Positions 6,370 through 9,268 of a stretch of DNA of 9,268 nt are shown here, piece after piece. Position numbers and translations under genes: made by a program. The DNA comes from Gammaproteobacteria bacterium (GTDB taxonomy: Bacteria > Pseudomonadota > Gammaproteobacteria > Eutrophobiales > Eutrophobiaceae), in NCBI GenBank assembly GCA_016844485.1, contig JAENIZ010000039.1, positions 1 through 9,268 on the forward strand, read 5' to 3'. Below the pieces are notes generated by a model. It searched no databases. It worked only from the letters and a program-made list of their open reading frames with translations, and was not told the origin of the DNA. Numbering within the stretch: the first letter of the stretch is position 1; each line of letters opens with the position of its first letter.

Positions 6370-6842
6370 TGAGCCAGGCTCCGCATCACATTGATCATCT
6401 CAATTGCCGCACGCGCGGCCTCTACGCCTTTATTACTTTCCTCCGTCCCTGCCCGATCCATGGCCTGTTCTGAAGTATCCGCAGTGAGCACACCAAAGAT
6501 CACCGGAGTATCGTAATCGAGCGCTGTCCGGGCAAGACCATGTGAACACTCCGTGGCAATGTATTCAAAATGGGGGGTCTCACCGCGAATGATTGCGCCC
6601 AGGGCAATGACCGCTTCACAATCTCTGGCCTTGATCAGGCGTTGCACCGCCAGGGGGATTTCAAAGGCACCCGGAACACGGACAACAATCAAATCATCAT
6701 CCTTTAATCCCACAGCCTTCAGGGTTTCGAGACATGCCGATAACAATCGATCGACAACAAAACTGTTAAACCGGCTGGCGACAATACCTATCCTGGCATT
6801 TTCAAGTTCGTGTTCACCTTCAATTATGCTATGTCCGGACAT
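6366..6842 (-). CDS. ribH: 6,7-dimethyl-8-ribityllumazine synthase
   Basis: Lumazine synthase condenses 5-amino-6-ribitylaminouracil with 3,4-dihydroxy-2-butanone 4-phosphate; it forms pentamers or 60-subunit capsids. The 158-residue protein is full length (E. coli 156). Visible motifs: SRFNSFV at 23-29 (substrate-binding Phe/Asn); VPGAFEIP at 56-63; GAIIRGETPHFEYI at 82-95 with the catalytic His91; GVLTADTSEQAMDRAG at 117-132; and NKGVEAA at 137-143. It is named ribE in E. coli nomenclature; ribH is used here because a separate riboflavin synthase gene lies in the same unit. It starts 15 bp after the ribBA stop with a weak GGAA site, and its stop overlaps the nusB start by four bases. Confidence 0.97.
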   Translation of the reverse strand: MSGHSIIEGEHELENARIGIVASRFNSFVVDRLLSACLETLKAVGLKDDDLIVVRVPGAFEIPLAVQRLIKARDCEAVIALGAIIRGETPHFEYIATECSHGLARTALDYDTPVIFGVLTADTSEQAMDRAGTEESNKGVEAARAAIEMINVMRSLAQ

Positions 6843-6857
6843 ACTTATTTTTCCATT

Positions 6858-7964
6858 TCAGCTTACGTATTCGATCACTTCGAGCCCGAACCCGGAAATC
6901 GCGTGGATCTTTTTCGGCGCGCTCAATACACGCATCTTGCGGACGCCGAGATCGGACAGGATCTGGGCGCCGAGACCGATAGTACGTAAATCCTTGATCT
7001 GTTGTTTTTTGGTTGATCGTTTATCGTCGCCCCGCGCACTGTATGCTGCGAGTTGATTGATCAATTCCAGAGATTCGATCTGATTACAGAGTATCACTAC
7101 CACACCCTCTCCTTCCTTTGCAATCCGGCTCAATACGTCCCTGATCGGCCAGCCGCAGTCCTCTCTCAGACTGCCGGTTAAATCACAAATAGGATTCAGC
7201 ACATGCACACGGACCAGGACGGGTTTTGATGAATTTATCTTGCCCTTGACCATGGCAAAGTGCAGATCATTTTCTACACCATCACGGTAGGCGAATAATC
7301 TGAAATCACCAAACTCGGTGGGCAGATCACATTCGGTAACCCGCTCAATGGTCTTTTCATTTTGAATCCTGTATCGAATCAGATCGGCGATCGTGCCGAT
7401 CTTCAGATTATGTTCCCGTGCGAATAATTCCAGATCCGGCCGCCGCGCCATGGTGCCGTCATCCTTGAGTATTTCAACAATCACTGCCGCGGGAGTCAGT
7501 CCTGCAAGCCGGGCGAGATCACAGCCTGCCTCGGTATGACCGGCGCGTGATAACACACCGCCCGGATGCGCCATGAGCGGAAACACATGTCCCGGCTGCA
7601 CCAGATCAGAGGGTTTTGCATCCACTGCTACGGCTTTTTGAATGGTGACCGCCCTGTCCGCGGCCGAAATGCCCGTCGTTACACCTTCAGCCGCTTCAAT
7701 GGATACCGTGAAATTGGTGGTATCACTGGAATAGGTGTTGCTTGCCATCAGCGGCAGGTTCAGGCGTCTGCAATGGTCCCTGGTTAAAGTGAGACAGATC
7801 AAACCCCGGGCATAACGCGCCATGAAGTTGATATCTTCGGGTCGTACACAGGCAGCCGCCAGTACAAGATCACCTTCGTTTTCACGATCCTCATCATCAA
7901 TGAGAATGACGATCTTGCCCTTACGTATGTCTTCGATCAGTTCTTCAGCAGTATTCAGCGCCAT
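6858..7964 (-). CDS. ribBA: 3,4-dihydroxy-2-butanone-4-phosphate synthase fused to a degenerate GTP cyclohydrolase II-like domain
   Basis: The N-terminal half (about 1-203) is a complete RibB, which converts ribulose 5-phosphate to 3,4-dihydroxy-2-butanone 4-phosphate and formate: DDEDRENEGD at 23-32 (metal and substrate acidic loop), TTGISAADRA at 96-105, GHVFPL at 125-130 and RAGHTEAGCDL at 140-150. The C-terminal half (about 208-366) aligns with GTP cyclohydrolase II but appears inactive. The canonical HSECLTGD...RCDCG zinc region reads HVLNPICDLTGSLREDCG (254-271), keeping only one of the three ligand cysteines in place (Cys270). The RQEGRGIGL catalytic segment is replaced by CNQIESLEL, and the later DxxxANxxLGFxxD region is missing. 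The ending GAQILSDLGV...KMRVLS is retained. This matches the proteobacterial RibB-with-inactive-RibA-domain type, so a separate ribA is expected. ATG is not preceded by a Shine-Dalgarno sequence; the leader holds a hairpin and a -10 box. Confidence 0.93.
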   Translation of the reverse strand: MALNTAEELIEDIRKGKIVILIDDEDRENEGDLVLAAACVRPEDINFMARYARGLICLTLTRDHCRRLNLPLMASNTYSSDTTNFTVSIEAAEGVTTGISAADRAVTIQKAVAVDAKPSDLVQPGHVFPLMAHPGGVLSRAGHTEAGCDLARLAGLTPAAVIVEILKDDGTMARRPDLELFAREHNLKIGTIADLIRYRIQNEKTIERVTECDLPTEFGDFRLFAYRDGVENDLHFAMVKGKINSSKPVLVRVHVLNPICDLTGSLREDCGWPIRDVLSRIAKEGEGVVVILCNQIESLELINQLAAYSARGDDKRSTKKQQIKDLRTIGLGAQILSDLGVRKMRVLSAPKKIHAISGFGLEVIEYVS

Positions 7965-7999
7965 ATTAAAACAATGAAACCCATTAATATCCGACAGGG

Positions 8000-8024
8000 T
8001 GCTGAAAAACTCCGTTTTTCAGCA
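8000..8024. repeat. Perfect 10-bp inverted repeat in the ribBA leader
   Basis: TGCTGAAAAA at 8000-8009 pairs perfectly with TTTTTCAGCA at 8015-8024 across the 5-base loop CTCCG. It lies 36 bases upstream of the ribBA start codon and downstream of the candidate promoter, so it would be in the 5' leader. Neither strand has a T run right after the stem, which argues against an ordinary intrinsic terminator. It could be a leader regulatory hairpin, a processing or stability element, or a dispersed repeat; I recall similar GCTGAAAAAC...GTTTTTCAGC stems as intergenic repeats in other proteobacteria, but cannot confirm this. Confidence 0.6.
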
Positions 8025-8037
8025 AATTACTAACAGA

Positions 8038-8066
8038 ATTATAACGTGGAAGTGAAAACTAGCTAA
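8038..8066 (-). promoter_or_regulatory. Candidate sigma-70 promoter for ribBA-ribH-nusB-thiL
   Basis: On the minus strand a perfect -10 hexamer TATAAT (complement of 8038-8043) is preceded, with a 17-base spacer, by TTAGCT (complement of 8061-8066), a poor 3-of-6 match to the -35 consensus that overlaps the ribE stop codon. The position, in the only sizeable gap of the rib unit, supports an internal promoter. It would give a leader of roughly 65 bases containing the perfect hairpin. The weak -35 keeps confidence moderate. Confidence 0.45.
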
Positions 8067-8655
8067 GCGAATTACACAGGGATTCCAGATAACGGGCGAT
8101 AATATCAACCTCGATATTGACTTTTGTCCCTGTTCTGAAGTCTGTAAATGTAGTTTCCTGCAAGGTATGGGGAATGATATTTACTGTAAAAGAAGTTGCA
8201 TCAGTTTCATTGACTGTCAGGCTTACGCCATCAATACAGACAGAACCCTTTTTACAGATATATTTCAAAAGTTCTTTCGGTGTCTCGATAACAAATTTTT
8301 CCGATCGGGCGTCTGCTGCACGTTCCCGGATTGCGCCAACACCGTCAACATGACCGCTGACAAGATGGCCATTTAATCTGTCCGAAAGACGCAGCGATTT
8401 TTCCAGATTGACCTTTGTCCCCACTGCAATGTCATTAAATGTTGTACACGACAGTGTCTCTCCCGAAACATCCGCAACAAAGCCATTGTGATCAAGTTCT
8501 ACGACGGACAAACAGACGCCGTTCACCGCAATGCTGTGCCCAACCCTGAGATCAGAGAGATCGAGTTTCCCTGCATGAACGGAAATTCGCTTGTCACCAC
8601 TGCGATCTTCTATCTCTGTAATATTGCCAACCGCTTCAATGATTCCACTAAACAT
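8059..8655 (-). CDS. ribE: Riboflavin synthase, alpha subunit
   Basis: Riboflavin synthase dismutates two molecules of 6,7-dimethyl-8-ribityllumazine into riboflavin and 5-amino-6-ribitylaminouracil. The 198-residue protein has the classic two tandem lumazine-binding (Lum_binding) beta-barrel repeats: repeat one from MFSGIIEAVGNI through the VNGVCLSV segment to about residue 96, and repeat two from GHLVSGHVDGVG to IDGVSLTVNE and the IIPHTLQETTF segment. The start MFSGI is the family's invariant N-terminus, so the ATG at 8655 is secure. It overlaps the end of ribD by eight bases and has no obvious ribosome site, so its translation is probably coupled to ribD. It is named ribC in E. coli, where it sits apart from the other rib genes; here it is second in the unit, as in many other proteobacteria. 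Confidence 0.96.
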   Translation of the reverse strand: MFSGIIEAVGNITEIEDRSGDKRISVHAGKLDLSDLRVGHSIAVNGVCLSVVELDHNGFVADVSGETLSCTTFNDIAVGTKVNLEKSLRLSDRLNGHLVSGHVDGVGAIRERAADARSEKFVIETPKELLKYICKKGSVCIDGVSLTVNETDATSFTVNIIPHTLQETTFTDFRTGTKVNIEVDIIARYLESLCNSLS

Positions 8656-8662
8656 GTTTAGT
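8647..8662. other. 16-bp perfect palindrome over the ribD stop / ribE start
   Basis: ACTAAACATGTTTAGT is a perfect palindrome with the ribE ATG at its centre and the ribD TAG within its downstream arm. In RNA it could fold into a short A/U-rich stem that exposes or hides the start codon, or it could be a binding site for a dimeric protein; it may also be chance. Confidence 0.5.
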
Positions 8663-9268
8663 CGACACTGGTTTCAAAGTTATACGAATATCCTGCCCGA
8701 TCATACGTACGTCCGTAAATTTCAATTCAAAACGATTATTCATCTCCTCAATCACAGGGATGTTAAACAACCCGCGCGCATCGTGTCCCAATATATGAGG
8801 GGCCATATAGATAATCAGTTCATCGATCAATCCTGCACACAATAATGATCCGTTCAATACAGCCCCTGCCTCAACCAGTACTTCGTTGACCTCTTCATGC
8901 CCGGCAAGATGGGTCATGACCGGCTGAACCATGGCCTGCCTGTCTTTGGCATCCAGTGTGAAAACTTCCGCCCCCGCACCAGTGAGTGCAGTTTTCTTTT
9001 TCTTGTTGCCTGAAAGCGTGAATAACAGCGTCCTGCCGGGTTCCTTAAGCATTTTTGCTGTCGTTGGCATTTTAAGATCCGGATCGAGCACAACGCGCAA
9101 GGGTTGGCGATTACCCGTATCAATATCCCTGACCGTCAGCGCCGGATCATCTGCCAGCACGGTGCCGATCCCGGTCATGATCGAAGAACTCTGTGCGCGC
9201 AATCTCTGTACATCCTGTCTTGCTGCATCTGCCGTGATCCATTTGCTCTGGCCATTTGCCAGGGCCGT
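8648..9268 (-). CDS. ribD: Diaminohydroxyphosphoribosylaminopyrimidine deaminase / uracil reductase, C-terminal part (5' end outside window)
   Basis: RibD deaminates the pyrimidine produced by GTP cyclohydrolase II and then reduces the ribose side chain with NADPH. Only the reductase domain lies in the window, 206 codons plus the stop. The frame is open to the window edge: the codons before 9202 read ALANGQSKWITADAARQDVQ, matching E. coli RibD (ASGESQWITSPQARRDVQ), so the TTG at 9202 is internal. Visible features are LRAQSSSIMTGIGTVLADDP, LTVRD, the QPLRVVLD strand, VEAGAVLNGSLL and the APHILGHDARGLF segment. The zinc-containing deaminase domain (HAExxxL, PCxxxGxTxPC) must lie beyond position 9268. 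The stop overlaps the ribE start by eight bases. This is the first gene of the unit in the window; any promoter or FMN riboswitch for it would be upstream, out of view. Confidence 0.95.
   Translation of the reverse strand, partial: TALANGQSKWITADAARQDVQRLRAQSSSIMTGIGTVLADDPALTVRDIDTGNRQPLRVVLDPDLKMPTTAKMLKEPGRTLLFTLSGNKKKKTALTGAGAEVFTLDAKDRQAMVQPVMTHLAGHEEVNEVLVEAGAVLNGSLLCAGLIDELIIYMAPHILGHDARGLFNIPVIEEMNNRFELKFTDVRMIGQDIRITLKPVSTKHV

Noticed and set aside
6553..7056. 167-codon plus-strand open frame
   Set aside because: It lies wholly opposite ribH and the ribBA 3' end, which have full family motifs. Its own translation shows no recognisable domain and it has no ribosome site I could see.
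7965..8058. FMN riboswitch upstream of ribBA
   Set aside because: The gap is too short for the usual aptamer and none of its conserved blocks can be seen.
9200..9202. TTG at 9202 (minus strand) as the start of ribD
   Set aside because: The 22 codons upstream to the window edge continue the conserved RibD reductase sequence (QSKWIT...ARQDVQ), so this codon is an internal leucine.

Overview
The window reads as a stretch of ordinary chromosome from a gammaproteobacterium, probably a free-living or environmental one. The clues are the E. coli-like dapE, class II fumarase and YafJ-type amidotransferase, and a minus-strand block ribD-ribE-ribBA-ribH-nusB-thiL, which is an expanded form of the ribD-ribH-nusB-thiL block known from enteric bacteria. 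A lipoprotein with a DsrE-like domain hints at sulfur handling, but that is only a hint. Base composition looks balanced and even; I see no phage genes, tRNA, rRNA, CRISPR array or intact insertion sequence.

Layout. (1) 1-359, plus strand: the 3' end of dapE (lysine and diaminopimelate synthesis). (2) 415-1233, minus: a short-chain dehydrogenase facing dapE tail to tail. (3) 1337-1828, minus: an unrecognised exported protein with a tryptophan-rich end, flanked by two degenerate copies of a roughly 40-bp intergenic repeat that resembles the GGTCAGA-type repeats of environmental proteobacteria. (4) 1960-4152, minus: a class II glutamine amidotransferase followed after 39 bp by fumarase fumC. 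(5) 4264-4869, plus: a lipoprotein with a DsrE/DsrF-like domain, divergent from the amidotransferase and convergent with thiL. (6) 4936-9268, minus: ribD (5' end cut by the window edge), ribE, ribBA, ribH, nusB, thiL, tightly packed except for a 97-bp gap before ribBA that holds a good -10 box and a perfect 10-bp hairpin.

How the genes work together. RibD (deaminase/reductase), RibB, RibH and RibE cover riboflavin synthesis from the product of GTP cyclohydrolase II onward. The GTP cyclohydrolase II-like half of the RibBA protein has lost most of its zinc-site cysteines and its catalytic arginine segment, so a separate RibA should be encoded elsewhere. NusB (transcription antitermination) and ThiL (thiamine pyrophosphate synthesis) share the transcription unit, as in E. 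coli. No FMN riboswitch fits in the ribE-ribBA gap.

No clearly new biological system is visible. The points most worth a second look are the repeat pair around the exported-protein gene, the degenerate RibA-like domain, the ribBA leader hairpin, and the DsrE-like lipoprotein. No stretch longer than 300 bases lacks a gene.
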